NCBI GenBank assembly: GCA_965215475.1
Contig: OZ244061.1
Location: forward strand, 682,001 to 746,000
Reading direction: 5' to 3'
Origin: Bin80 sp965215475
GTDB lineage: Bacteria; Bacteroidota; Rhodothermia; Rhodothermales; Bin80
DNA: 64,000 nt
Part shown: in pieces, positions 36,913 through 46,738 of the stretch
How the letters are laid out: each line of letters begins with the position of its first letter
Numbering within the stretch: the first letter of the stretch is position 1
Position numbers and translations under genes: made by a program
The notes under the pieces: generated by a model
Told to the model about the DNA's origin: nothing
What the model saw: only the letters and a program-made list of their open reading frames with translations
Databases searched by the model: none

Positions 36913-37124
36913 TTCACGGAGGTGCAGAGCCAGGAGATCTGCGCGGTGGTCACATCCTATATTCCGAAAAAGAATGGGATCCAGTTTTGCCGAACACCTA
37001 GGCCTGTGTTATCGATATCTGGTCATCACAGAACGCCTAATCTTTCGAAGATGTCAGATCTGATGTCGGAATTCTGATCTTGGAATGGAACAGGCCCCAG
37101 ATGAGATGTGTGAAGAACTTTAAT
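36913..37124. other. gap between SAM hydrolase gene and ATPase pseudogene
   Basis: About 210 bases. I see no gene or clear signal. Some of it may be the decayed end of the pseudogene. Confidence 0.35.
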
Positions 37125-38249
37125 TCACTCACAGGCATAGTTCGAGATGAACCAGGTACGCATGGATGGGATCGGAATCGTGCAGAATCCCTTTTGTCGG
37201 TGCAGAATGCCCTTTTCCAATGCTCGACGAAACAAATCTTTCGCTTCCACTTCTCCGTACTCCCGCGATAGAAACTCCACAATATCCCTCCGGTGCAGTC
37301 CATGATCTATGGAAACGGTTTGGATGAGTCTTGCCAAACTGAAACGCTCTTCCCGGTCAATCGCTTCCGTGCGCTGTTCGTAATACGCCTCTCGTCTTTT
37401 TGCTCCGACTCGGTACACAATGTCTAGTCCGGCAGAGGTCATTTCCCCATGATCATGCTGAATTTGCTGGGCCGCGGCATCACCATAGGCCGAAATATGC
37501 TGGGCCAGCCATGCGTCTTTTGGGCAATTTGATCAATCCACGGAGTAGGGTTCCCTTTGGCACCTCCCTCTTTGACAAGCCAATCCTGGATAACCGCACG
37601 TTCCGAATCTTTTTCCAATGCACCCAATTCTACAAAACAACCACCTCTGAATCTCGAAATTCCTAACTCACCGAACGAGGCTTCGGACATCCCTAATCCC
37701 GCCGCCAACAAGATCACAGGCCGGCCTACATCCCCATTGTGAATCACATCCAGCGTGTCTCTCGCTCGAGTTTGTTCCGTTGGGGTTTTTTTAGATTGAT
37801 CAGATACTGGGCTTCATCCAGCACTAAAATCAATCCTTCCTCGGGGGCAAGATTCTTGAGGATTTCCTTTGGACTCGCATGCCCAGCTACACTTCTGACA
37901 TACCCTCTTCGATAAACTTCACCCCGACTTTCGCGGCCTGCTCTTGATCCATCGTATACGATTTTCCCAGAGAATGAGCCATGGATGCGGGAGTGTATAG
38001 ATCTTCTATCGAGATCTTGGATACCTCCCAGTTGGACTCCTTAGCTCTCTCGGAGAGTACGTTCAGCAGGGCCGTTTTTCCCGCCCCAGGCGCCCCCTGA
38101 ATCAGCATCGTCGTCCTGCCCTCCACCGTGTCATTCGCACGCATCATGAGATCTTTGAAATCATGCAGGATCTGCGCCCGCCCATGAAAATATTTCGCGG
38201 GACCCCGGTCTGCGGCAATATTTGATATGTGGGAAATATCAGATAGCAT
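37125..38249 (-). pseudogene. AAA-type ATP-binding protein, broken by several frameshifts
   Basis: The gene reads from ATG 38249 on the minus strand. KYFHGRAQILHDFKDLM and Walker A IQGAPGAGKTALLNVLSERA are in the first frame, which stops at 37887. SPKEILKNLAPEEGLILVLDEAQYL (Walker B) continues in another frame. The part DVIHNGDVGRPVILLAAGLG to KTHGWP lies in a third (stop 37439). The C-terminal GLDIVYRVGAKRREAYYEQR region to 37125 needs a further shift. Order and spacing fit one ORC/Cdc6-like P-loop ATPase of about 370 residues. Its role is unknown, and the gene is clearly inactivated. Confidence 0.8.
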
Positions 38250-38465
38250 AAACTCAGGGATTACAAGAAATCACTCTTTGAGAGGGCGTTGGACACTGTC
38301 AAGCCCCCCAAGGTTCCGAAGTTGCGACTCTATAGTTCTAGCTACTCAGGATCTTTGGATCAAGAAAACACGGATCCTATCATTGGGGAATGCCCCTAAA
38401 ATTGGTATCACGTTTTTTCGATTGAGTCATGAAAACTCCCTCTTCCAAGTTAAATCACGCCGCTC

Positions 38466-39758
38466 TTACGGAAGTAAAATCCGAAACGTTGAACCTTGAC
38501 CAACAACCGAATGGGTTAACGTCAGCATACCACCATGGTAATCTACAACGATGCGTTTGGCCAAGCTAAGACCTAGCCCCCACCCCCGTGTCTTTGTACT
38601 GTATCCCGGCTTGAAGATCGTTGACCAGTCTCCACGGTCAATCCCCTTGCCATTATCGCTCACATCAATATATACACGACCTTTTTCCTTACCCGAACTG
38701 ATTTGAATTCGTCCCTTCTCATTTTCAATGGCATCCATTGCATTCTTGAGCAAATTTTCAATCACCCATGCAAATAACTCTGTATTGATCGAAGCTTGTA
38801 ATTCTTCATCCACATCAACAGTAAGAGCCATACCACGACGAGGGAATCGCCTGCGAATATAGTTTGCTGTTGCATTTACAACCGGCGCCAACGCCTGGAT
38901 TTCGAGCTTCGGCACCGAGCCAATGTCATTGAACCGATTTGCAACCAAGCTAAGACGTTGAACATCCACATCCATTTCTTTCAACGTATCATGATCAGCT
39001 TTGGGGTTCGTACGCATCACTTCAATCCATCCCATCAGACTTGAGATCGGTGTTCCCAATTGATGAGCGGCTTCACGAGCCATCCCAACCCATAGATTAC
39101 TTTGTTCACTCCTGCGTGCATACGAAAAACCGAGATAGCCAAATGCTATAAACAATGCCACAAATGTAAGCTGCAAATAAGGGTAAATTCGCAAATCGCG
39201 TATGATGGAACTCTCTCCATAATGTACTCGCTGAATTAATGCTGGAGCGAGCGAATCCTGTCCGATCTCAATCGTAATTGGATCAAAATTTCGATCTATT
39301 CGGGCAATACGCCGCATGATCTCAAGCGAGTCTTCCCGTGTTACTTCGCCGTCCTCTTGGACGCCAAGATGTTGCCATGCAATTGGGTTTCCTGCTTCAT
39401 CAACAATCGCCGCCGGCACATCAGGAGAATGCTCGGAGATAATATCATAAATGAAATCGATATGATCTCCATAAGGTAACCTGCTTCCCCACGCTAGCGC
39501 GGCCCTGTGTCGCCGAGTCATTGGATCATCCGGATCCAAGTTTTCTGCAATCACACGAAAATCAGACTCATAGGGATTTTGCTCTGCCGCAAGTGCAGCC
39601 TGTTCAATGGCAGCAGCCCATATTGTAACACTGGTACGCTCGCGCTCTTGTAAGTGTCGAACGAGGTTACTGGTATACAAAAGTGATGCCAGTGCAATGC
39701 ACATAGCAAACACACTGAGCAAAAGTTTGAGCTTACGCTTTGCGATAAAGGCAAACAT
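38466..39758 (-). CDS. membrane sensor histidine kinase
   Basis: 430 residues. Two membrane segments (about 11-30 and 195-213) flank a ~165-residue periplasmic domain. The cytoplasmic part has an unusual H-box MAREAAHQLGTPISSLMGW, an N-box VIENLLKNAMDAIE, a D-box DVSDNGKGI and a G-box GWGLGLSLAKRI. The HQLGTP form of the H-box is typical of a Bacteroidota kinase group. No response regulator is in the window, so it is an orphan here. It follows purA by 31 bases on the same strand. Confidence 0.92.
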   Translation of the reverse strand: MFAFIAKRKLKLLLSVFAMCIALASLLYTSNLVRHLQERERTSVTIWAAAIEQAALAAEQNPYESDFRVIAENLDPDDPMTRRHRAALAWGSRLPYGDHIDFIYDIISEHSPDVPAAIVDEAGNPIAWQHLGVQEDGEVTREDSLEIMRRIARIDRNFDPITIEIGQDSLAPALIQRVHYGESSIIRDLRIYPYLQLTFVALFIAFGYLGFSYARRSEQSNLWVGMAREAAHQLGTPISSLMGWIEVMRTNPKADHDTLKEMDVDVQRLSLVANRFNDIGSVPKLEIQALAPVVNATANYIRRRFPRRGMALTVDVDEELQASINTELFAWVIENLLKNAMDAIENEKGRIQISSGKEKGRVYIDVSDNGKGIDRGDWSTIFKPGYSTKTRGWGLGLSLAKRIVVDYHGGMLTLTHSVVGQGSTFRILLP

Positions 39759-39789
39759 GGCCTATGAGAACTTGCAAGTGAAAGGGTCG

Positions 39790-41055
39790 TCAATCGCCCA
39801 TCTGAATCGTCTGGGAACGCTTTGGCCCCGTCGAAATCATTGTAATAGGTATACCCATAAAGGATTGTATTCGACGAATGAATCCCTTTGCTGCGCCTGG
39901 TAATTCATTCCAATCACGACATCCACATATATTCTCATCCCAACCCTGCATCACTTCATACCGGGGGGTAACTTTGGTGAGAGCTAAGGCATCATTGATA
40001 AAATGAAACTTCTGCACTCCCTCTTGCGTGTATTCCACACATACTTTTACCGTTTCCAGGCCAGACAAAACATCCAATTTCGTGAGAGCCAGTTCTGAAA
40101 ATCCATTCAGTCGACAACTGTAGCGCAGTGCTACTAAATCCAACCATCCACATCTGCGAGGTCTGCCCGTTGTGGCTCCAAACTCACCGCCGATCTTCTG
40201 AAGATGAGCTCCGGTCATATCGGTTAACTCTGTTGGGAATGGACCATGACCTACCCGTGTACAATATGCTTTGCTGATCCCGATCGTCCTGGTGATTGAA
40301 GTGGGAGGTACTCCAAGACCGGTACAAACACCACCTGCGGTGGGTGAACTGGATGTCACATAAGGATAGGTACCAAAATCAATATCCAAAAGACAGCCCT
40401 GTGCCCCTTCAGCGAGAATTTTCTTGTCCTGATCGAGTGCTTCGTGAAGAAAATGAGCCGTATCCGTGACATACTCTGATAGGATCTGTGCACAATCTTT
40501 GTATTCTGCGATCAACTCCTCTGTATCCAGCCCTTTTTGCCCGTAACCTTTGAGAATCAAATTTTTTTGTTCCACTTCATTTCGCACACGCTCGGAAAAT
40601 ACGTCCACATCAACCAATTCCGCAATCCGAATCCCACTCCGTGCGACTTTGTCCATATATGCGGGTCCTATCCCTCGTCTTGTTGTTCCAATTCGATCTG
40701 CAGATTGCTCCTTTTCCAGGGCCAGATGATACGGCAGGATACAGTGTGCATTCCCGGAAATCCACAACCTTCCCTTCAAGTCATAGCCCAGCTCCTGAAC
40801 ATTCTGAATCTCAGAAACCAGTGCCTTTGGGTCAATGACTACCCCATTACCGATAATGCAATGTACTCCCGGCGAAAATACACCACTTGGTAACAGATGG
40901 AGCACGTACTCTTTCTCTCCCCGCTTAATGGTATGTCCCGCATTCGCACCTCCCTGATATCGCGCAACGATATCAAACTTGGATGCAAGCAGATCTACAA
41001 CTTTTCCCTTCCCTTCATCACCCCATTGACTACCTACCACAACCGTTACTGCCAT
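39790..41055 (-). CDS. purA: adenylosuccinate synthase
   Basis: 421 residues, full length. It makes adenylosuccinate from IMP, GTP and aspartate in AMP synthesis. Motifs are VVVGSQWGDEGKGKVVDLLA at the N-terminus (GTP/IMP loop), GGANAGHTI, TTRRGIGPAYMDK, AEGAQGCLLDIDFGTYPYVTSS and TGRPRRCGWLD. It lies 85 bases downstream of the STAS gene. Confidence 0.97.
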   Translation of the reverse strand: MAVTVVVGSQWGDEGKGKVVDLLASKFDIVARYQGGANAGHTIKRGEKEYVLHLLPSGVFSPGVHCIIGNGVVIDPKALVSEIQNVQELGYDLKGRLWISGNAHCILPYHLALEKEQSADRIGTTRRGIGPAYMDKVARSGIRIAELVDVDVFSERVRNEVEQKNLILKGYGQKGLDTEELIAEYKDCAQILSEYVTDTAHFLHEALDQDKKILAEGAQGCLLDIDFGTYPYVTSSSPTAGGVCTGLGVPPTSITRTIGISKAYCTRVGHGPFPTELTDMTGAHLQKIGGEFGATTGRPRRCGWLDLVALRYSCRLNGFSELALTKLDVLSGLETVKVCVEYTQEGVQKFHFINDALALTKVTPRYEVMQGWDENICGCRDWNELPGAAKGFIRRIQSFMGIPITMISTGPKRSQTIQMGD

Positions 41056-41140
41056 TCAGGAATCGTTACAAGACACATCGTTGAAAAGGACAGTTCCTTG
41101 ATACAGGACCTGTTATACCGATACGAAGATAGATTGTGAT

Positions 41141-41485
41141 TTAAGAAGTCTTGTAGCTTTCCGCTGCCTCCTGAACCGAATCAAAGTGTTCAAACACGGT
41201 CACCAATTTGGTGACCACAAGCAGAGATTTGATTTTGGCAGCAGGATTCGCAAGACGTACATCACCGCCAGCATTACGCATGGTAGTCATGGCACTTATC
41301 AGCATTCCGAGACCACTTGAATTCATGAATCTGACTCTAGTTAAATCCACAACTACATTCAACTTGTTCTGTTCTTTCAGGCTACCAAGCGTGTCTTGGA
41401 GCTTTGCTCCCATTGGACCTCCCATCACATTCCCTTTGAGAGTAATAACTACGGCGTTGTAAACTTCATCGACTGAAAAACTCAT
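41141..41485 (-). CDS. STAS-domain protein (anti-sigma-factor antagonist-like)
   Basis: 114 residues, a single STAS domain. VVVDLTRVRFMNSSGLGMLISAMTT carries the conserved Ser that is phosphorylated in SpoIIAA/RsbV-type antagonists, and VFEHFDSVQEAAESY is the usual C-terminal helix. No partner kinase (SpoIIAB/RsbW type) or sigma factor lies in the window. Position just after secF, 15 bases away, suggests co-transcription with the Sec genes, but its target is unknown. Confidence 0.9.
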   Translation of the reverse strand: MSFSVDEVYNAVVITLKGNVMGGPMGAKLQDTLGSLKEQNKLNVVVDLTRVRFMNSSGLGMLISAMTTMRNAGGDVRLANPAAKIKSLLVVTKLVTVFEHFDSVQEAAESYKTS

Positions 41486-41500
41486 ACTTCTAACAGAGGA

Positions 41501-42442
41501 TTAGCGGCGGCCGGCTTTCTTGGCCAAACCAGACCTATGATTCAATTCAACCACTACAGGAGTGGCCACGAAAACGGACGAATATGTCCCGATAATAATA
41601 CCCACGATAAGTGCAAAAGAAAAACCACGTAAAACTTCTCCCCCAAACATAAACAATGTAGAGACAACTAGCAAGGTGGTTCCTGATGTAACAAAGGTAC
41701 GACTGAGTGTCGTATTGACGGATCGATTAACCACACTTTTGTATGGCTCAGTCTTGAACAGGTTCGTGTACTCGCGAATACGATCAAAGATTACCACTGT
41801 ATCATTCAAGGAATACCCCACAATCGTTAGGAAAGCTGCGATGATTGCCTGATCAATCTGCATCGAGAATGGCATTATTCCCTGAAGCAGCGAGAATATC
41901 CCCAGTGTAATCAAGACATCATGAAACAAAGCTGCAACGGCTCCAAGTCCAAATTTCCACTCAAAGCGTAGCATCACATAAAGAAAAATCACCAATAATG
42001 ATCCCAATACGGCATAGAATGAGCCCCGCTTCAGATCTTCGGCGAACCTCGGACCTACAATGTCCGTCTTGATGACTCTAGGATTGCTCTCTGGAAATGC
42101 ATCTGAAATACCTTGGAGGATCAGTATCTGAACTTCCGTTGTCTCTCCTTCTGATGCGGTCCGAATCAGAAGTGCATCCTGTCCATCTGCCCCGACATCG
42201 CTGTAGGTTTTAACTTCAGGTGAAGATTCCAAGACCGAGGACAAAGCATTCCGTACTTGAGTAACCTCCAGTATTTCATCGCTCTCAACAACAAACTCCA
42301 TCCCACCTCTAAAATCTATTCCCACCTCTAACCCACGAGTAAGGATTGCTCCAATACTGAGCAGAAGAAGGATGCCACTGATCATGTAACCTTTTCTTCT
42401 GCTTCCCACTAAGTTGTAATTCGTATTCTCAAAAATGCGCAT
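41501..42442 (-). CDS. secF: protein translocase subunit SecF
   Basis: 313 residues. With SecD it uses the proton gradient to pull proteins across the inner membrane. The start FENTNYNLVGSRRKGYMIS precedes the first membrane helix. VGIDFRGGMEFV is the conserved D1/D2 motif, FYAVLGSLLVIFLYVMLRFEW starts the helical bundle, and SLNDTVVIFDRIREYT is the family signature. Six membrane helices are present. SecD is separate, 33 bases upstream. Confidence 0.96.
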   Translation of the reverse strand: MRIFENTNYNLVGSRRKGYMISGILLLLSIGAILTRGLEVGIDFRGGMEFVVESDEILEVTQVRNALSSVLESSPEVKTYSDVGADGQDALLIRTASEGETTEVQILILQGISDAFPESNPRVIKTDIVGPRFAEDLKRGSFYAVLGSLLVIFLYVMLRFEWKFGLGAVAALFHDVLITLGIFSLLQGIMPFSMQIDQAIIAAFLTIVGYSLNDTVVIFDRIREYTNLFKTEPYKSVVNRSVNTTLSRTFVTSGTTLLVVSTLFMFGGEVLRGFSFALIVGIIIGTYSSVFVATPVVVELNHRSGLAKKAGRR

Positions 42443-42475
42443 AACGGATATCTTGGTTTGATTGTGCCGTCCTGA

Positions 42476-44413
42476 TTAGCCAAAATTGACGGCTCCTCGG
42501 CGACCAATCACAACATAATCAAAGATGATTCGGGTAAATACAATCGCACTAAAGAGCGATGCCAAAATGCCTGCCATCAGGGTCACAGCAAACCCCTGAA
42601 TCGGACCAACCCCAAATGAATAGAGAATGATACCTACGAAAAAAGTTGTAATATTGGCATCTATAATTGCACTGAGCGCTTTACCATAACCACCATCAAT
42701 AGATGCTTTCAGTGTTTTTCCAGTAGCCTGTTCTTCACGCACACGCTCAAAGATCAACACATTTGCATCCACAGCCATACCAATCGTCAAAACAATCCCT
42801 GCAATACCCGGCAGGGTTAATGTCGCGTTAAAGCCTGCGAGAATGCCCAGAATAAAGATAATGTTGATGATCAGAGCAAGGTCCGCAACCATCCCCCCTC
42901 CCCGATAATAGACAATCATAAACAGAGCTACGATAGAGAGACCAACTAGAAGCGAAGTGAACCCGGATTGTCGTGCGACAACCCCCAGGCTTGGACCGAC
43001 CGTGCGTTCCTCAACAATTTCCACCGGTGCAGGCAATGCACCACTTTTTAGTACGGTAACAATATCATCAGATTCCTCCTGTGAAGCCAACCCCGTGATC
43101 TGAGACCGCCCTCCACTGATCTGACCGATAACGGTTGGATACGAGTAGACGACACGATCAAGAACGATGGCGACATTCTTGCCTACATTGGCACCGGTAA
43201 GACGAGACCAAACCCGCGCTCCTTCGGAGTTCATTTCCATATCAACCAGCGGTTGATTCGTGGTCTGGTCAAAATCAGCCCTAGCATCCGTAATTACATC
43301 TCCTGTCAATTCGGCATTTACATTGACGGCCAATACTGGATAGTAATCTGATCCACCTGTGGTACTGGGGTTTGCATCATAAAGTAGCTCGATATCACGT
43401 GGAAGCATCGCCTGCACCTCCGGGTCTGCCATCAAAGAATTGAAGGTCGCGGTATCCTGCACCGATACCTCCCCAAAAACTACAGACCCTTGCCCCGCTG
43501 GAATCAGAACATCTAGAAGCGGATTCCCTACATCGTCTAGTCCTTCCGTTTCGGCAAGTAATTGACTCACATCAAATGGCGTATCTCCTTCTTCGGTAGT
43601 ATCTTCTGCTTCGGAAACATCTTCTTCCTCAGAGGCATCAACTTCTTCAGATAAATTATCTGAATCCATAGCCTCCATGGTATCTGTCTCCGCTGCAACA
43701 TCTATCTCATAATGACTGATGATCCGTTGCAAAGATGAATTCAACTCCCCCGGGTCTGCCATTAATCGAAATTCCAACCTTGCCGTCCCTTTGAGCAGGC
43801 GACGGACACGCTCTGGATCATCAATGCCTGGTAATTCCACCACAATCCTTCGACTTCCTTGTGTCTGAATAGAGGGCTCCGTGACTCCAAATCGATCTAC
43901 ACGATTACGAATAACCTGCATGGCGCGTTCAATCGCATCCGTCCCTTGTGTACGCAAAAAATCGGTTACTTCTGCATTACTAGAGCGGCGGGTGATATCC
44001 TCACTACGAAAGTAACGTGATAAACTAGCATCAGGATCTCGATTTTCAAACTCTTCCACAAATGAATCAATCAGAGAGATCCCTTCTGTCTCAGCACGAG
44101 CATCTGCCGCTGCGAGAACTTGATCAAACATATCATCCCTGCGTTCTCCCGCCAATTGAATTAGTAATTCTCTGAGCCCAACCTCCATAGTGGTGTGCAT
44201 GCCTCCTTGGAGATCCAATCCAAGATTGAGAGATCTTTCCTTGATTGACTCAATTCTGGAATAATTTTCGCGCTCGTACTCTTCTTTCTCTTCCTGATTC
44301 ATCCCTTCCAGTTGATTATTCAAGGAAATTCCTTGTAATGATGGGAATAAGTACCAAGCAGAGAGTGCTAGGAAGAAAACGACTGCGCCTACCTTGAATC
44401 CGTTACCTTGCAT
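42476..44413 (-). CDS. secD: protein translocase subunit SecD
   Basis: 645 residues, longer than the 600 or so of many SecD proteins. It has one N-terminal helix, LNLGLDLQGGMHTTMEV (conserved GLDLxGG), a large periplasmic P1 region, and five C-terminal helices with GMAVDANVLIFERVREE. The P1 region contains a very acidic stretch (residues about 241-296, 43526-43693), with runs of Glu/Asp and few other side chains. Similar insertions occur between the P1 head and base in some Bacteroidota. It begins the secD-secF-STAS-purA run. Confidence 0.95.
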   Translation of the reverse strand: MQGNGFKVGAVVFFLALSAWYLFPSLQGISLNNQLEGMNQEEKEEYERENYSRIESIKERSLNLGLDLQGGMHTTMEVGLRELLIQLAGERRDDMFDQVLAAADARAETEGISLIDSFVEEFENRDPDASLSRYFRSEDITRRSSNAEVTDFLRTQGTDAIERAMQVIRNRVDRFGVTEPSIQTQGSRRIVVELPGIDDPERVRRLLKGTARLEFRLMADPGELNSSLQRIISHYEIDVAAETDTMEAMDSDNLSEEVDASEEEDVSEAEDTTEEGDTPFDVSQLLAETEGLDDVGNPLLDVLIPAGQGSVVFGEVSVQDTATFNSLMADPEVQAMLPRDIELLYDANPSTTGGSDYYPVLAVNVNAELTGDVITDARADFDQTTNQPLVDMEMNSEGARVWSRLTGANVGKNVAIVLDRVVYSYPTVIGQISGGRSQITGLASQEESDDIVTVLKSGALPAPVEIVEERTVGPSLGVVARQSGFTSLLVGLSIVALFMIVYYRGGGMVADLALIINIIFILGILAGFNATLTLPGIAGIVLTIGMAVDANVLIFERVREEQATGKTLKASIDGGYGKALSAIIDANITTFFVGIILYSFGVGPIQGFAVTLMAGILASLFSAIVFTRIIFDYVVIGRRGAVNFG

Positions 44414-44517
44414 GTATGCCTTTGACTAGATTAAAATGCACCTTGAATTGATCAGTGCCTATTTCACAGCCCCATGGAACGCTGACCTATTCCAAAAGGT
44501 GCCAATTTTTCTTAATT

Positions 44518-44715
44518 ATGAAAAGATTGAATAAATTTACCCAATTGACAAAACCTTTCATATCCTTCGTCAAGTATTTTGAAAATGCTAATCCCGTTTC
44601 TATCGAAAGTATCTCCGATGATGCTAACAGCAATTTGTCAACCTTGATTATGATATTCCAAAGAGTCAAGGATTTCAACACCCTCAGTGGTATTTGTACA
44701 TATGAACAGCGATAA
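44518..44715 (+). CDS. possible small ORF upstream of the helicase-like gene
   Basis: 65 residues (MKRLNKFTQLTKPFISFVKY at the start, ending TYEQR). It is AT-rich like the next two genes and overlaps the start of the helicase-like ORF by 14 bases (to ATG 44702). This could be a short coupled gene, an N-terminal piece lost by frameshift, or chance. No motif is recognised. Confidence 0.3.
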   Translation: MKRLNKFTQLTKPFISFVKYFENANPVSIESISDDANSNLSTLIMIFQRVKDFNTLSGICTYEQR

Positions 44716-46738
44716 CCCCCCAGAGAAAATTGAAATTACAAACGCGATCAAAAAATTTGTAGAATCAAAGAATCAAATTTTGCTTCTATCGGGCGCTTTT
44801 GCACAATGCATGTGTTATAATGTAAATCATGTCCGCAATATTCTTATAACACAAACTAGCGCAGAGACCACTACAATAATTGTTCCAGCAGCTCGCATGC
44901 TAGAAGGATACGACCAGGCAGCCGTGAGCATATATGGTTTGATTTATGAGAAGGACTCGTACTTCTGCAAGGAGGAATTGAAATTTATTCATAATAAAAA
45001 AGTATGCAATGAAGACTCTCATAACCATGTTTATATTGTGGCCAATGCTCACTTAATCAGCGATTCGCTACAGGGAATTAACTCACGAAGATTTGGTAGT
45101 GATCATCTGCTAAGTGACTTGATGGAATTTATCGATTTGTGCGGTACAAAGCGTCAAATCATCTTTATTCTTGATCCTTATCAGCTTTCAAAAGGATCTA
45201 GCGAATCAAAGCTATCTATTACAAAGCTCCGCAAGTACTCAAAATCAGTGGATGTACCCATCAAAAACTTTAAATGTCTTCATGGGGCAACGCTGTTTCT
45301 TCAGAATCGTGAATTGATTGCAAAAAGGATTCTTACACATCAGTTTAGCCGTCTAAATATCAGGCTTGGTAAAAGCGAATGTACTCAATTATCGGATACT
45401 TCTAATAAAATAGATCGGTTGGTTAAGAATGATAAAGTCACGATAGTTGCATATACGAATGCACAGGTAAATCAATATAACCAGGCAATCAGACGCCGTG
45501 TGTTCGGACGCGAGTCACAAATCTCCGAGGGAGATCTCGTCGTATTACACAATCATATTGAATTTTTGGATGAGGAGTGCTTGCTTTCCTTTCCGGTTAC
45601 AAGTGGCTCATTCGGAACGGTTACAAAGATTTATGAGAGCGAATCTATTGAACAACCCCTAAAAGGACGAGATAAGCCCGTCAAGGTGAATTTCCTGAAA
45701 ATTGATATTCGCTGGAAAAAATCAGGGCGCATCCAGAAAGAGTTACTCTGCTTTGAAGATTTTCTATACAGAGAAAAACCAGAGATTGCCCCAGATGAAT
45801 GGCTTGCTCTTGTAGTGCACGCTAGAGATTCAAAGAAATCTATGGAAGAATCAAATGAACAAAACGAAAAAACTCGACAACAATCAAAAAATCATGAGAA
45901 CGAGGAAAAAGAACATATCAACAGTCCATATCTGAGAGCAGCAATGATTCGATTCGGATATGCCATAACTCTTCATAGAGCTCAAGGATGCCTGTTCAAG
46001 ACAGTGATTGCAGATCTCTCAGAAAAAACCAGTATGGGAGGGGGAACATATTTTCGATGGTTATATACTGCATTTTCCGTGCCTGAACAAAGCCTGTATC
46101 TGATCAATGTACCGCGAAAAAGTCCATTTGACAAAACTATCTGGGAGCTTGACAAAAGCCGACTTGATCCTTCAATTCAATCACCTAATTCGATTGCGTA
46201 TGATCCATCTGCGCCCAATCCTACACAAATCATTCAATCCCCCACAAACTGCAACGCATTACGTAATTTGTATGGCTTTATTCGGCACCGGATGAAGCGG
46301 ATGAACGTACAAATTTCTGCGATCTCGCACCATCAATTCCTAGAAATTTACACCTTTGAGAGAGATGACAAGAATACATGTATACTCCATTTGTATTACA
46401 ATGGAAAATTTGAAATTACCCGTGTTCAGATCAAAAAAAGTCAGCCACCAGATTTTGCCATGGAAATTTTGGATGCTCTCTCTTCAAAGCTTGTTTTTCA
46501 TACTACTTTTCAACAAGAAATTCATGATTTTCTTTGTAAAAAGCTAAACTACCTCAACATAGTGATCACTGCAGTGAAACATCAAAATTTCCATGAAATC
46601 TACTTCATTGAAGGATCTGAGGGTAAAGCGAAGTTTCGTGCACATTACAATAAAGCTGCCGCAGTCACTAAGGTGACTCTGATGGAACATAGCTCTGAAA
46701 ATTTCAGGAAGTACCTAAAACGCATTTTTAAAGTATGA
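44687..46738 (+). CDS. SF1 (RecD/Pif1/UvrD-like) helicase homologue with degenerate ATPase motifs and a duplicated C-terminal domain
   Basis: 683 residues from GTG 44687, or 678 from ATG 44702. The SF1 order is visible: ILLLSGAFAQC (35-41) where Walker A should be, YIVANAHLIS (116-125) where the DEAxxIS motif II should be, IIFILDPYQL (158-167, motif III), IVAYTNAQVNQYNQAIRR (motif IV), an SH3-like insert, YAITLHRAQGCLFKTVI (425-441, motif V), and WLYTAFSVPEQSLYLI (458-473, motif VI). The Lys/Thr of Walker A, the Asp-Glu of motif II and the Arg of motif VI are all absent, so ATP hydrolysis is unlikely. Residues 527-596 and 611-680 are tandem copies of one domain (shared IxAxxHxxFxEIY). It is coupled by ATGA to the next gene. 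Confidence 0.75.
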   Translation: MVFVHMNSDNPPEKIEITNAIKKFVESKNQILLLSGAFAQCMCYNVNHVRNILITQTSAETTTIIVPAARMLEGYDQAAVSIYGLIYEKDSYFCKEELKFIHNKKVCNEDSHNHVYIVANAHLISDSLQGINSRRFGSDHLLSDLMEFIDLCGTKRQIIFILDPYQLSKGSSESKLSITKLRKYSKSVDVPIKNFKCLHGATLFLQNRELIAKRILTHQFSRLNIRLGKSECTQLSDTSNKIDRLVKNDKVTIVAYTNAQVNQYNQAIRRRVFGRESQISEGDLVVLHNHIEFLDEECLLSFPVTSGSFGTVTKIYESESIEQPLKGRDKPVKVNFLKIDIRWKKSGRIQKELLCFEDFLYREKPEIAPDEWLALVVHARDSKKSMEESNEQNEKTRQQSKNHENEEKEHINSPYLRAAMIRFGYAITLHRAQGCLFKTVIADLSEKTSMGGGTYFRWLYTAFSVPEQSLYLINVPRKSPFDKTIWELDKSRLDPSIQSPNSIAYDPSAPNPTQIIQSPTNCNALRNLYGFIRHRMKRMNVQISAISHHQFLEIYTFERDDKNTCILHLYYNGKFEITRVQIKKSQPPDFAMEILDALSSKLVFHTTFQQEIHDFLCKKLNYLNIVITAVKHQNFHEIYFIEGSEGKAKFRAHYNKAAAVTKVTLMEHSSENFRKYLKRIFKV

